64,000 nucleotides of DNA from Flavobacteriales bacterium. GTDB taxonomy: Bacteria > Bacteroidota > Bacteroidia > Flavobacteriales_F > PHOS-HE28. Made by a program: the position numbers and the translations under genes. Shown here one piece after another: positions 26,701-34,019 of this stretch (positions within the stretch are counted from its first letter, which is position 1; each line of letters opens with the position of its first letter). The stretch is taken from the NCBI GenBank assembly GCA_016705955.1, contig JADJKO010000004.1, forward strand, positions 124,001-188,000. Reading direction: 5' to 3'. The notes beneath the pieces were generated by a model. That model was not told the origin of the DNA and ran no database searches. It worked only from the letters and a program-made list of their open reading frames with translations.

Positions 26701-26785
26701 TCGGCAAGTGACGGATCGCATCCGCTTCGTGATCGCCCTGGAGAAATTGGATCCCACGCGCATGTTGCGGAGGATGCAGCCGTGA
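23750..26785 (+). CDS. M1 family metallopeptidase with C-terminal beta domain
   Basis: The 1,011-residue protein has a signal peptide ending TATAQ, an N-terminal beta saddle, and a zinc aminopeptidase domain. The zinc site is HEVGH near residues 363-367 with the third ligand Glu 19 residues later (HEXXH-X18-E), and the exopeptidase-type motif GGGMEYP lies about 35 residues upstream. After the catalytic domain comes a beta-rich region of about 450 residues with many aromatic strands, as in secreted Bacteroidota M1 enzymes. It probably acts in the periplasm or on the outer membrane on peptides. Repeats flank the gene on both sides. Confidence 0.93.
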   Translation: MVRILPLLLLLPFTATAQDYFQQQVDYTISVRLDDEQHVLHAKESFVYTNNSTTSLDTLWIHLWPNAYRDRNTALCDQMDRTGDLSLHFAPEADRGFIDSLDFNIEGNKLAWGLHLKYTDIAWLKLPAPLEQGASVTIATPFRVKIPSGRFSRLGHTKQAYYITQWYPKPAVFDATGWHAMPYLTQGEFYSEFGSFDVTITLPTNYVVGATGKLTDSPREVAFMEERSRLPLGAHGTKESNTIPASTPETKTIRYTQDRVHDFAWFADKRFIVRKSSVTLAKSGRKVDTWVLFTPKNALLWSDAVNYVNESVRLYSKWAGDYPYDACTAIDGTISAGGGMEYPMITIIGSMDSQESLDNVIAHEVGHNWFYGILGSNERDHAWMDEGVNSFIELRYMRERYPASGFSIGIPGLKKLTKGITDPHRAQSELGYRLNARRNLDQALSLTSDDFTELNYGTDVYMKTALIFDHLLAYLGEEMMDRCMHAYFEEWKFKHPQPEDMRKVFERESGKNLKWVFDRMLMTDEKFDPRALELRYDGALDGRNQRRSSFHYRSQKLSVDPVPFPVTGYFKGDSIGTVWLQSYGGRRGDVEILPWLEVDRVRIDAGNRTLDIERRNNEVRAHGLFKRCKAPRFESFAGIERNDRRSVYYQLLPAWNGHDGFQVGLALRNTTFPSQRTEWILAPLYAFGSERLVGAARIEHHFDRIRSNVFQNIHVGLTGRTSGTFHDHDAVAWYEKISPSVRFDLKRDPLTRSWAHTIGLRGVRIYQAAQYDLPDGTASSFRSEPRDYMELQHTMTDVRKLHPSAITTTVTAAEDWLRGSIEIKQAFAYNEHNKQFRVRAFAGSFLYKGGKYLTNGLDAWGLSWGPEDMLYDHAYFERGATDRFFSRQFNKQQGAFKTPFLHGGSDTWIASVNAELDFPFRLPLALFGSAGWVPITTVTQDGKSTSTATYFEAGIGLPIVKDVFEIWFPLLVSERIADEEKFKDRQVTDRIRFVIALEKLDPTRMLRRMQP

Positions 26786-26798
26786 GCCAACAACGCAC

Positions 26799-26950
26799 GT
26801 CATGCCGGAAACCCGAAGGGTTATCCGGCATCTCACCAAAGCGCATTTGTGAGATGCCGGATAGCCAGCCCGCGCACATCGTCCCGCGCGCCTGACTTCC
26901 GGCATGACGGACGAACGGTCACCATGAGCGGAGCGAAGTGGCGATCTTCG
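26799..26950 (+). repeat. palindromic intergenic repeat, copy 2 (long form)
   Basis: GTCATGCCGGA (26799-26809) is complementary to TCCGGCATGAC (26898-26908), with an inner hairpin closing at ATCCGGCATCTCACC and a second arm at GAGATGCCGGAT. The tail to 26950 is nearly identical to copy 1. It occupies almost the whole gap between the peptidase and the LpxH-like gene. Confidence 0.85.
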
Positions 26951-26954
26951 CCCC

Positions 26955-27755
26955 ATGACCCCCGGCAAACGCATCCACTTCCTTAGTGATTTCCACTTGG
27001 GGGTTCCCGATGCCGCCAGCAGCTTGGCGCGTGAGAAACGCATCGTTGCTTTTCTGGAGGAGGCAGCGAAGGACGCGGAGGAGATCATCCTGCTCGGCGA
27101 TCTCTTCGATTTCTGGTTCGAGTACAAGCGCGCCGTGCCACGCGGACATGTGCGCCTGCTCGGCAAGCTTGCCGAACTCACCGACCGCGGGATCCCGGTA
27201 CACCTCTTCATCGGCAACCACGACATGTGGATCTTCGATTACGTGCCGAAGGAGACCGGCGTGATCATGCACCGCGAACCGATCGTGCGCGAGATCAACG
27301 GGAAGAAATTCTACATCGGCCACGGCGACGGACTCGGCCCCGGCGATCACGGCTACAAGTTCATCAAGCGCGTATTCCGCAATCCGGTGTGCCAGTGGCT
27401 TTTCGCACGACTGCATCCGAACTTCGGCTTGTGGCTCGGCGATGCACTGAGCGGACAAAGCCGAAAGAAGAGCTACGCCAACGACCGCAAGTGGTTGGGC
27501 GCCGACAAGGAATGGCTCGTTCAATACTGCACCGCTGAATTGAAGAAGGCCCACTACGACTACATGGTCTTAGGGCATCGTCACTTACCCATCGATATGG
27601 AGGTGGGCACGGGATCACGCTATGTCAACCTCGGCGATTGGATCACGTGGTTCACCTACGCGTCCTTCGACGGCAGCGAACTGAAGCTCATGAAGCGGAT
27701 GAGCGATGGGCCGTTGAATGGGGACGTGCGGATCACGGGTGGGCCAGCGGTGTAA
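26955..27755 (+). CDS. UDP-2,3-diacylglucosamine diphosphatase (LpxH family)
   Basis: The product is a calcineurin-like metallophosphoesterase of 266 residues that most likely cleaves UDP-2,3-diacylglucosamine to lipid X in lipid A synthesis. Metal-binding motifs are in order: FLSDFHLG, LLGDLFDFWFEY, GNHD(MW), GHGDG(LG) and LGHRH. The region WLFARLHPNFGLWLGDAL is the hydrophobic helical insert used by LpxH to meet the membrane. It is slightly longer than enterobacterial LpxH (240). The gene is flanked by repeat copies 2 and 3 and is convergent with gap. Confidence 0.9.
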   Translation: MTPGKRIHFLSDFHLGVPDAASSLAREKRIVAFLEEAAKDAEEIILLGDLFDFWFEYKRAVPRGHVRLLGKLAELTDRGIPVHLFIGNHDMWIFDYVPKETGVIMHREPIVREINGKKFYIGHGDGLGPGDHGYKFIKRVFRNPVCQWLFARLHPNFGLWLGDALSGQSRKKSYANDRKWLGADKEWLVQYCTAELKKAHYDYMVLGHRHLPIDMEVGTGSRYVNLGDWITWFTYASFDGSELKLMKRMSDGPLNGDVRITGGPAV

Positions 27756-27766
27756 CTCGCGGTTTC

Positions 27767-27880
27767 GTCACTCCGGAGGATCCGCGTAGCGGTCCATCCG
27801 GAGTCTCACCGATGCCTGATATGCAAGTCATTTGTGACCCAGCCCGGGGGGGGGGGGCGGGGGGGGGGGGCCGGAGTGAC
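27767..27880 (+). repeat. palindromic intergenic repeat, copy 3 (variant stem)
   Basis: GTCACTCCGGA (27767-27777) is complementary to the closing CCGGAGTGAC (27871-27880). Compared with copy 2, the stem changed from ATGCCGG to ACTCCGG on both sides. The internal ATCCGGAGTCTCACC and CATTTGTGA match copy 2 in order. The closing arm is preceded by the G-rich tract at 27846-27870. Confidence 0.8.
27846..27870 (+). other. G12-C-G12 homopolymer tract
   Basis: Twelve G, one C and twelve G lie between the convergent lpxH-like and gap genes, inside repeat copy 3. The tract could form a G-quadruplex, but it may equally be a base-calling or assembly artefact next to a strong hairpin. Confidence 0.7.
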
Positions 27881-27885
27881 GGACC

Positions 27886-28878
27886 CTAAGCCCCTAGCCT
27901 CCCCACCAGATCCACCAAGCGCGAGCTGTACCCGTACTCGTTGTCGTACCAGCCCATCACCTTCACCATGTTGCCCACCACGCTGGTGAGCTGCGCATCG
28001 AAGATGCAGCTGTGCGGATCGCCCACGATGTCCACACTGACGATCGGATCCTCGGTGTAGCGCAGGATGCCCTTGAGTTTCCCTTCCGCAAGACGCTTGA
28101 AGTAGGCGTTGATCTCCTCTTCGGTCTTCAGGTTCGTCACGCGGCAGGTGATGTCGGTGATCGAACCATCGGGAACAGGTACTCGGATCCCACCGCCGCC
28201 AAGTCTACCATCGAGCTCGGGGAAGATGCGGGTGATCGCCTTCGCCGCTCCGGTGGTCGTAGGCACCATACTTACCGCAGCAGCCCTCGCGCGGCGCAGG
28301 TCCTTGTGCGGCGCATCGTGCAAGCGCTGATCACCGGTGTAGCTGTGTACTGTGGTGATGAAGCCGTCCTCGATCCCGCACAGATCCTTGATCGCCATGA
28401 TCATGGGTGCCGCGCAATTCGTGGTGCAGCTTGCGTTGGAGACGATCTCCTCCGTACCGTCCAGCAAGTGATCGTTCACGCCGAGCACCACGGTCTTGAT
28501 GTCGGCGTCCTTGGCCGGCGCGGAGAGCAGGACCCTCTTCGCCCCAGCGCGCAGATGACCGGAGGCCAACTCCCGCGTGAGGAAGAAGCCTGTGCATTCG
28601 ATCACGACATCGATCTTCAGATCCTTCCAAGGCAGTTTGGACGGATCCTTCTCCGCGAAGGCCTTCACTTTCTTGCCTCCGAGGATGAGGTGCGATTCCT
28701 CATGCCCCACCTCACCAGGGAACACTCCGTGCACGGAGTCGTACTTGAAGAGGTGCGCAAGCGTGCGGTTGTCCGTGAGATCGTTCACGGCAACCAATTC
28801 CACGTCCGTGCGCTCGAGCAACAGGCGCGCTGTAACACGACCGATACGACCGAAACCATTGATAGCGATGCGCTTCAT
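27886..28878 (-). CDS. gap: type I glyceraldehyde-3-phosphate dehydrogenase
   Basis: The enzyme oxidises glyceraldehyde 3-phosphate to 1,3-bisphosphoglycerate in glycolysis. The 330-residue protein has the Rossmann motif INGFGRIGR, the catalytic SNASCTTNC with Cys151, the His in TTVHSYTGDQR near residue 178, and the C-terminal WYDNEYGYS. Asp33 in AVNDLTD favours NAD over NADP. The gene is monocistronic in layout and ends close to repeat copy 3. Confidence 0.97.
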   Translation of the reverse strand: MKRIAINGFGRIGRVTARLLLERTDVELVAVNDLTDNRTLAHLFKYDSVHGVFPGEVGHEESHLILGGKKVKAFAEKDPSKLPWKDLKIDVVIECTGFFLTRELASGHLRAGAKRVLLSAPAKDADIKTVVLGVNDHLLDGTEEIVSNASCTTNCAAPMIMAIKDLCGIEDGFITTVHSYTGDQRLHDAPHKDLRRARAAAVSMVPTTTGAAKAITRIFPELDGRLGGGGIRVPVPDGSITDITCRVTNLKTEEEINAYFKRLAEGKLKGILRYTEDPIVSVDIVGDPHSCIFDAQLTSVVGNMVKVMGWYDNEYGYSSRLVDLVGRLGA

Positions 28879-28947
28879 TCAACAGAAGAATTACAGGGTG
28901 AGGGTGGTTGATCGACCGTACACAGCCGACCAACCAACAACGAGTAA

Positions 28948-28966
28948 CCCCGGATCAGGTCCGGGG
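28948..28966 (-). terminator. hairpin downstream of lipA
   Basis: CCCCGGA and TCCGGGG pair around TCAGG, 30 bases after the lipA stop. The minus strand continues into TTACTCGTTGTTGG, moderately T-rich. The hairpin is also in the leader region of gap. Confidence 0.5.
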
Positions 28967-28995
28967 CAGGCCAAGCAACGATCAACGCATCCACC

Positions 28996-29868
28996 TCAGA
29001 ACAGGTGCTTCTCCGCGTGGTAACTGCTCCGCACCAGCGGGCCGCTTTCCACATAACGGAATCCTTTCTCCATGCCCACGGTCTTGAACCGCGCGAAGAC
29101 ATCCGGGTGGATGAACTCCTGCACCGCCAAGTGCGTCTTCGTAGGCTGAAGGTATTGTCCCAGCGTTAGGATGTCTACGCCCACGCTGCGCAGATCGTCC
29201 ATGCTTTCCTCCACTTCCATGTCGCTCTCACCGAGGCCGAGCATGATGCCGCTCTTGGTGCGCAAGCCGGCGCGCTTGGCCCGCATCAGCACTTCCAAGC
29301 TGCGATCATACTTCGCTTGCACGCGCACTTGCTTCGTTAGGCGACGAACTGTTTCGAGATTGTGTGAAAGGATATCCGGAGCTGCTTCAGTCACCACCGC
29401 GAGGTTCTCCCATTTCCCCTGGAAATCGGGGATCAAGGTCTCCATAGTGGTGTTCGGTGTGCGGCGACGGATCGCGCGAATGGTGCGCGCCCAGATATCG
29501 CTGCCGCCGTCCTTCAAGTCGTCGCGGTCCACACTGGTGATCACGCAATGCTTGATGCCCATGAGCTCGATGCTCCGCGCCACGCGTGCGGGCTCGAAGG
29601 GATCAACGGCTTCCGGGCGTCCGGTCGCCACCGAGCAAAAGCCGCAACTGCGCGTGCACACATTGCCGAGGATCATGAAGGTGGCCGTTCCCGCGCCCCA
29701 GCACTCGCCCATGTTCGGGCAATTGCCGCTCTGGCAGATGGTGTGCAGCTTGTGCTCGCCAACAATACTCGCCACCTTCCGGAAATTCTCACCGGTGGGC
29801 AACTTCACACGCAACCAGTCGGGTTTGCGCACGCGCTCCGGCCCTTCCACCACTTTCACTTCGCTCAT
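28996..29868 (-). CDS. lipA: lipoyl synthase
   Basis: LipA is a radical SAM enzyme that inserts two sulfurs into protein-bound octanoyl groups. The 290-residue protein has both clusters: the auxiliary cluster motif CQSGNCPNMGEC (Cys45, Cys50, Cys56) and the SAM cluster CTRSCGFC (Cys71, Cys75, Cys78). The C-terminal RSSY motif (GPLVRSSYHAEKH) supplies the Ser ligand. Its start overlaps the stop of the upstream outer-membrane protein gene (ATGA at 29868-29865). Confidence 0.97.
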   Translation of the reverse strand: MSEVKVVEGPERVRKPDWLRVKLPTGENFRKVASIVGEHKLHTICQSGNCPNMGECWGAGTATFMILGNVCTRSCGFCSVATGRPEAVDPFEPARVARSIELMGIKHCVITSVDRDDLKDGGSDIWARTIRAIRRRTPNTTMETLIPDFQGKWENLAVVTEAAPDILSHNLETVRRLTKQVRVQAKYDRSLEVLMRAKRAGLRTKSGIMLGLGESDMEVEESMDDLRSVGVDILTLGQYLQPTKTHLAVQEFIHPDVFARFKTVGMEKGFRYVESGPLVRSSYHAEKHLF

Positions 29869-30617
29869 TGCACGTACTTCTTGCCGAATTGCACGGACAG
29901 GTACAATTCAAGAAAGAACTGTTTGTTCTGCACGCCTTCCAATTCGGCCATGATGGGTATGGTCACGGGATAGGCATCGATGCTCGCGCCGACCTCCAGG
30001 CCCTTGATCCCGGTGGTCTGGCCGGAGTACTCGAAGTTGAGGCCCACACGCCCGAAAGCACCAGGGTATAACGACAATTCACCGAAGCCCCGGAACCACG
30101 AGGCTCTGCCGTAGATGTTCTGGATGTTGTGTACGTTCGGGTCGTAGCGCTCCGTAACAAACGTCTCGTATGGCACCGCGTCCGGCTTGCCGATCTCCAA
30201 GTACACCGGTTTCACCAGACCGAGCGAAGGCCCGATGCTCCACACGTAATTCAATTCGACGCCCGTGCGGCGGATCTTATCCGTGATCTGGTGCTTCCGA
30301 CCGTACGTTGGCCGCACGATCATCAAGGCATTGATCTTCCCGTAGAAATAGCCGCGGGAGTCCTCATAGTACGGGTTGAAGCTCTTCACCTCTTTCGGGT
30401 GCTTCATGCCCACGATCTCCAAGCCGTACAGATCGCGATCGATCGCGGTGCGGTGGCGGGCATAGTTCAAGAATAGCCCCCATCCATCGCCGTGGATCAT
30501 GGCTCCGCCATAGATCTCCCGCTTGAAAGGCACGCGTGTTTCCTCATAGATGGTCTGTTGCGCGTTCAGCGCGAAGCCCATCAGACAGGCGATCGTCGGT
30601 GTGAGGATCCTCAACAT
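29865..30617 (-). CDS. predicted outer-membrane protein coupled to lipA
   Basis: The 250-residue product starts with a signal peptide (ending GFALNAQ) and consists of alternating amphipathic strands rich in Tyr, Phe and Gly, ending FFLELYLSVQFGKKYVQ, as expected for a small beta-barrel. I do not recognise a named family. Overlap with lipA by ATGA implies that the two are made together, although a lipoate enzyme and a surface barrel have no evident link. The upstream region to the divergent osmC gene is short (80 bases). Confidence 0.75.
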   Translation of the reverse strand: MLRILTPTIACLMGFALNAQQTIYEETRVPFKREIYGGAMIHGDGWGLFLNYARHRTAIDRDLYGLEIVGMKHPKEVKSFNPYYEDSRGYFYGKINALMIVRPTYGRKHQITDKIRRTGVELNYVWSIGPSLGLVKPVYLEIGKPDAVPYETFVTERYDPNVHNIQNIYGRASWFRGFGELSLYPGAFGRVGLNFEYSGQTTGIKGLEVGASIDAYPVTIPIMAELEGVQNKQFFLELYLSVQFGKKYVQ

Positions 30618-30697
30618 GGAAAGAGGCGAACAAAGCTACGGCGCATCGGAGACCGGCTCAAGGTGAACGCTACATTGCTCGCATCAAGTACCTCCCC

Positions 30698-31105
30698 ATG
30701 GATACCGCACACATCAAACACCTCGGCGCGCTCCGCACCGAAGCCACCCACGTCCGAAGCGGCAGCACGATCCTCACCGATGCCCCGGTGGATAACAAGG
30801 GTCGGGGTGAGGCTTTCTCACCCACGGACCTCTTGGCGACCGCCCTGGCCACCTGCATGATCACGACCATGGAGATCGTGGCCAACGGGCGCGGCTTCGA
30901 ATTGAAAGTCCTCGATGCCCGGGTCGTGAAGCACATGGCCTCCAACCCGCGCCGCGTAGAGCGTGTCGAGATCCATTTGCAGGTGGACGGAAGCGGATTG
31001 GACCCGGAACGGCGCCAGCTTATGGAGGCCACGGCACATGGGTGTCCGGTGGCGGTGAGCGTGCATCCAGACCTGGTGCAGGAGGTACATTTCACCTACC
31101 GTTGA
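30698..31105 (+). CDS. OsmC family peroxide-detoxifying protein
   Basis: OsmC/Ohr proteins reduce organic or inorganic hydroperoxides by a Cys pair. The 135-residue protein has the two conserved cysteines: Cys53 in SPTDLLATALATC and Cys116 in TAHGCPVAVSVHPD. It is closer to the general OsmC group than to Ohr, judged by eye. It ends at a strong bidirectional hairpin shared with the small lipoprotein gene. Confidence 0.92.
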   Translation: MDTAHIKHLGALRTEATHVRSGSTILTDAPVDNKGRGEAFSPTDLLATALATCMITTMEIVANGRGFELKVLDARVVKHMASNPRRVERVEIHLQVDGSGLDPERRQLMEATAHGCPVAVSVHPDLVQEVHFTYR

Positions 31106-31114
31106 AAACGGGCA

Positions 31115-31137
31115 AGCCCGGATCCAGGATCCGGGCT
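31115..31137. terminator. bidirectional terminator between osmC and a small lipoprotein gene
   Basis: AGCCCGGATCC and GGATCCGGGCT are perfectly complementary with one central base. On the minus strand the hairpin is followed by TTGCCCGTTTTC. It separates two convergent genes. Confidence 0.7.
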
Positions 31138-31162
31138 CGGTGTTGTAGTAGGAAGTCCCTCC

Positions 31163-31291
31163 TTAGCAAGCCTGTTCAGCAGGCACCTTGGCGACCTTGC
31201 TATAGGCTGGGCAGGAATGGGTTGATCCACAGGAACTGAGCATGACGCTCGAAACCGTGATCACCGCGAGTACCAGAAGCACCTTTTTCAT
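31163..31291 (-). CDS. small lipoprotein, 42 residues
   Basis: MKKVLLVLAVITVSSVMLSSCG is a clear lipoprotein signal with lipobox LSSC, followed by only about 20 mature residues that include CPAYSK and a terminal Cys. A promoter-like TAACTTTG with an upstream TTTTG lies 54 bases before the ATG, and a terminator follows the stop, so it looks like a complete single-gene unit. No function can be assigned. Confidence 0.75.
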   Translation of the reverse strand: MKKVLLVLAVITVSSVMLSSCGSTHSCPAYSKVAKVPAEQAC

Positions 31292-31344
31292 CGTTCGGTG
31301 GTTTGTGTCCTTGGTTATGGACCTTTGACCGCTGTCCGTGCCGC

Positions 31345-31352
31345 CAAAGTTA
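31345..31352 (-). promoter_or_regulatory. putative -7 element of the small lipoprotein gene
   Basis: The minus strand reads TAACTTTG, an exact TAnnTTTG match, with TTTTG about 22 bases upstream as a possible -33 element. The ATG follows 54 bases downstream. Confidence 0.5.
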
Positions 31353-31409
31353 GCCCGTGGAACGGACCGGTCTTCAAAATGTTTCAACACGGTCCTTGTC
31401 GATACACTC

Positions 31410-32117
31410 ATGACGCCGGGAAGTATTGCTGAACAGGATAACGCACCGCATCGCCCCGATATTGGCGAGGGCTGGTACGAGGTGCTGGAGAACGAATTCC
31501 GGGCGCCCTATTTCGCCCGGTTGAAAGCCTTCCTTCAAGGTGAATTGGCCACACGTACCGTGTACCCGCGCGGCCGCGACATCTTCAACGCATTCAAGCA
31601 CACCCCCTTCCATTCAGTGCGGGTGGTGATCATCGGGCAGGATCCCTACCACGGACCCGGCCAAGCGCATGGGCTATGCTTCTCCGTTCCAGCCGGGATA
31701 CCGATACCGCCGTCGCTCAACAACATCTTCGCAGAGATCAGCCGTGACCTAGGAACCCCACGACCGGTTTCCAGGGATCTCTCAGGTTGGGCGGACCAGG
31801 GAGTTTTACTACTGAACGCCACACTCACGGTGCGTGCAGCGGAAGCCGGCTCTCACCAGAAGCAAGGTTGGGAGACCTTCACCGATGCGGTGATCAAGGC
31901 CGTTTCGGACCGGCACGAAGGCATCGTGTTCCTGCTCTGGGGCAGCTATGCGCAACAGAAGGAAAGCTTGATCGATACCAGTCGCCATTATGTGCTGAAG
32001 GCACCTCACCCCTCTCCGCTTTCGGCGCATCGTGGCTTCATCGGTTCCGGTCATTTCGGTCAAGTGAATGAACTGCTGGCCGCACGCGGTCAGTCCCCGA
32101 TCATATGGGCCACGTGA
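31410..32117 (+). CDS. ung: uracil-DNA glycosylase, family 1
   Basis: Ung removes uracil from DNA in base excision repair. The 235-residue protein has the water-activating motif GQDPYHGPGQAHG with Asp78, the uracil-recognition stretch LLNATLTVR and the DNA-intercalating loop HPSPLSAHRGF. The start at 31410 gives a typical length; an in-frame ATG at 31338 would extend it into the promoter region of the divergent lipoprotein gene. The stop is two bases before the next chosen ATG. Confidence 0.96.
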   Translation: MTPGSIAEQDNAPHRPDIGEGWYEVLENEFRAPYFARLKAFLQGELATRTVYPRGRDIFNAFKHTPFHSVRVVIIGQDPYHGPGQAHGLCFSVPAGIPIPPSLNNIFAEISRDLGTPRPVSRDLSGWADQGVLLLNATLTVRAAEAGSHQKQGWETFTDAVIKAVSDRHEGIVFLLWGSYAQQKESLIDTSRHYVLKAPHPSPLSAHRGFIGSGHFGQVNELLAARGQSPIIWAT

Positions 32118-32119
32118 CC

Positions 32120-33832
32120 ATGCAGCGGATATTCCTCCTCGGCTTGTTGTGGTCCGCTTCGATCGCAACTGCCTTCGCGCAGAAGCACCGGATCGAATTC
32201 ACCTGTGATCAAGAGATCCCCGAGCGATGGATCCGTCCGGTGGATGCCGGGTCCTTGCAGCAGCTGCCATCGGTCCTCAGTTCACAGCTGGCTTACCTGC
32301 ATGGACAAGGATACTTGGAGGCGAGCATCGACGGGTGTGTGACCGATACCACTGCACGGAAGTCGACCTGTGCGATCACCTTGGGGCGCGAATACCACTG
32401 GGCACATTTGAGCCGGGCCGGCATCCCCACGGAGATCGCAAGCGAAGCGCGCTTCCGCGAAAAGCTCTACACCAACCGCCCGGTGACGCCGAAGAACGTG
32501 CAACGCACCGTGGAAGGACTGCTGCAATGGAGCGAGGACCACGGCTATCCTTTCGCCACGGTGCGATTGGACAGTTTGCGTCGCGATGCCGACGGCATGC
32601 GTGCGGTGGTGCGCTTGGATCGCGGCAAACTCGTGCGCGTGGACAGCGTGTTGGTGCGCGGCACGGCGCGCACGAGCCTTCCGTACTTGCATGCGCATAT
32701 CGGCATCCGTCCCGGTGACCTCTACAACGAATCGCTGGTCCGCAATGTGGAACGCCGCACGCGCGAACTTCCATTCGTCACGCAACGCCAACGGCCATAC
32801 GTTCAATTCACCCCGGAGCGCACCAAGCTTGTGCTCTTCCTCGATGCGAAGAAGGCGAGTTCGATCAACGGCATCCTGGGTGTGCAGCCCGATCCGGTCA
32901 CGCGGGATGTGAAGATCACCGGTGACCTCGATCTGCGTTTGCGCAATGCGTTGAAACGCGGCGAAGCGATCGAACTCAACTGGCGGAGCCTCGCGGATGC
33001 GACACAGGATCTGCGCGTCCGCTTCAACATGCCCTTCGTGTTGCGGACCCCGTTCGGAACGGATGCCACTTTCAAATTGTTCAAGCGCGACACGACCTTC
33101 CTGGAGGTGAATGCGCGCGGAACATTGGAATACCTGATGACCCGCGGCGACAAGCTCGGCCTGTTCGTGAACACGAAGAGCAACGAACGCTTGGGCAGGA
33201 ACACGGCGTCCACGCCAGGGCTTGGTGATGTGAAGATCCTCAGTTACGGCTTGATGCTGTCGCGCGAACGCTTCGATTACCGCCTGAATCCACGTCGGGG
33301 ACACAGTGCGCAGCTCGAATCATCCGTTGGGCGCAAACGAACGAACACGGCGTACTTCGGGCAGGAGAACCCGCCTGCGGAGATCCGTACCATCCAGTAC
33401 GATCTGGAAGGGCGATCGGTGGTCCACATCCCGATCCGGCGGCGCAGCACGATCCGGATCGCCGGACAAGGCGGATGGATGGTGAATGACAACCTCTACA
33501 CCAACGAGCTCTACCGGATCGGTGGGTTGAAGACGATGCGCGGCGTGGACGAAGCATCGATCCGCTGTTCATCGTATGCGATCGGCACCTTGGAATACCG
33601 GTTCGTGTATGAGGAGAATGCCAACTTCTTCGCCTTCGTGGACCAAGGATGGTGGGAGGATGCCGCACGCGATCAACTGCTCACCGATACGCCGCTTGGT
33701 TTCGGCGTAGGCACCACGTTCGAAACAAAGGCAGGATTGTTCGGACTCACCTACGCGTTCGGTCGGCAATTCGACAACCCGATCCTGCTGCGCGGCGGGA
33801 AGATCCATTTCGGGTTCACGAGTTTGTTCTGA
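32120..33832 (+). CDS. Omp85 family protein (BamA/TamA-like) with POTRA domains
   Basis: The 570-residue protein has a signal peptide ending ATAFAQ, POTRA-like repeats up to about residue 235 (for example PVTPKNVQRTVEGLLQWSED and GKLVRVDSVLVRGTAR), and a 16-stranded-type barrel with the loop-6 region YRIGGLKTMRGVDEASIR carrying the conserved Arg-Gly. The last residue is Phe in a terminal strand (IHFGFTSLF). It is shorter than BamA (about 800) and resembles TamA-like or accessory Omp85 proteins. An ATG at 32105 would overlap ung; the one at 32120 begins at the signal peptide. Confidence 0.9.
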   Translation: MQRIFLLGLLWSASIATAFAQKHRIEFTCDQEIPERWIRPVDAGSLQQLPSVLSSQLAYLHGQGYLEASIDGCVTDTTARKSTCAITLGREYHWAHLSRAGIPTEIASEARFREKLYTNRPVTPKNVQRTVEGLLQWSEDHGYPFATVRLDSLRRDADGMRAVVRLDRGKLVRVDSVLVRGTARTSLPYLHAHIGIRPGDLYNESLVRNVERRTRELPFVTQRQRPYVQFTPERTKLVLFLDAKKASSINGILGVQPDPVTRDVKITGDLDLRLRNALKRGEAIELNWRSLADATQDLRVRFNMPFVLRTPFGTDATFKLFKRDTTFLEVNARGTLEYLMTRGDKLGLFVNTKSNERLGRNTASTPGLGDVKILSYGLMLSRERFDYRLNPRRGHSAQLESSVGRKRTNTAYFGQENPPAEIRTIQYDLEGRSVVHIPIRRRSTIRIAGQGGWMVNDNLYTNELYRIGGLKTMRGVDEASIRCSSYAIGTLEYRFVYEENANFFAFVDQGWWEDAARDQLLTDTPLGFGVGTTFETKAGLFGLTYAFGRQFDNPILLRGGKIHFGFTSLF

Positions 33833-33960
33833 GCGGTCGGCCCGATCGCCGAACCTGCGATGCGGATCGACGAGAGAACCTTGTGACACGCAACCGCAAC
33901 GGATCACCGGCGTACACACGTTCCGAATGCGGATGAACGTTAGATTCGCGGGCTCTCGTC

Positions 33961-33989
33961 ACACCGATGAACTGGAACCTCATCGGTGT
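33961..33989 (+). other. hairpin in the leader of the L,D-transpeptidase gene
   Basis: ACACCGATGA and TCATCGGTGT are perfectly complementary around a nine-base loop and are followed by TCGTTCTC, 30 bases before the next ATG. It could be a late terminator for the Omp85 gene or a leader element. The rest of the 187-base gap holds nothing I can name. Confidence 0.45.
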
Positions 33990-34019
33990 TCGTTCTCTAG
34001 GAAGCACCTGTAAGGAAGA

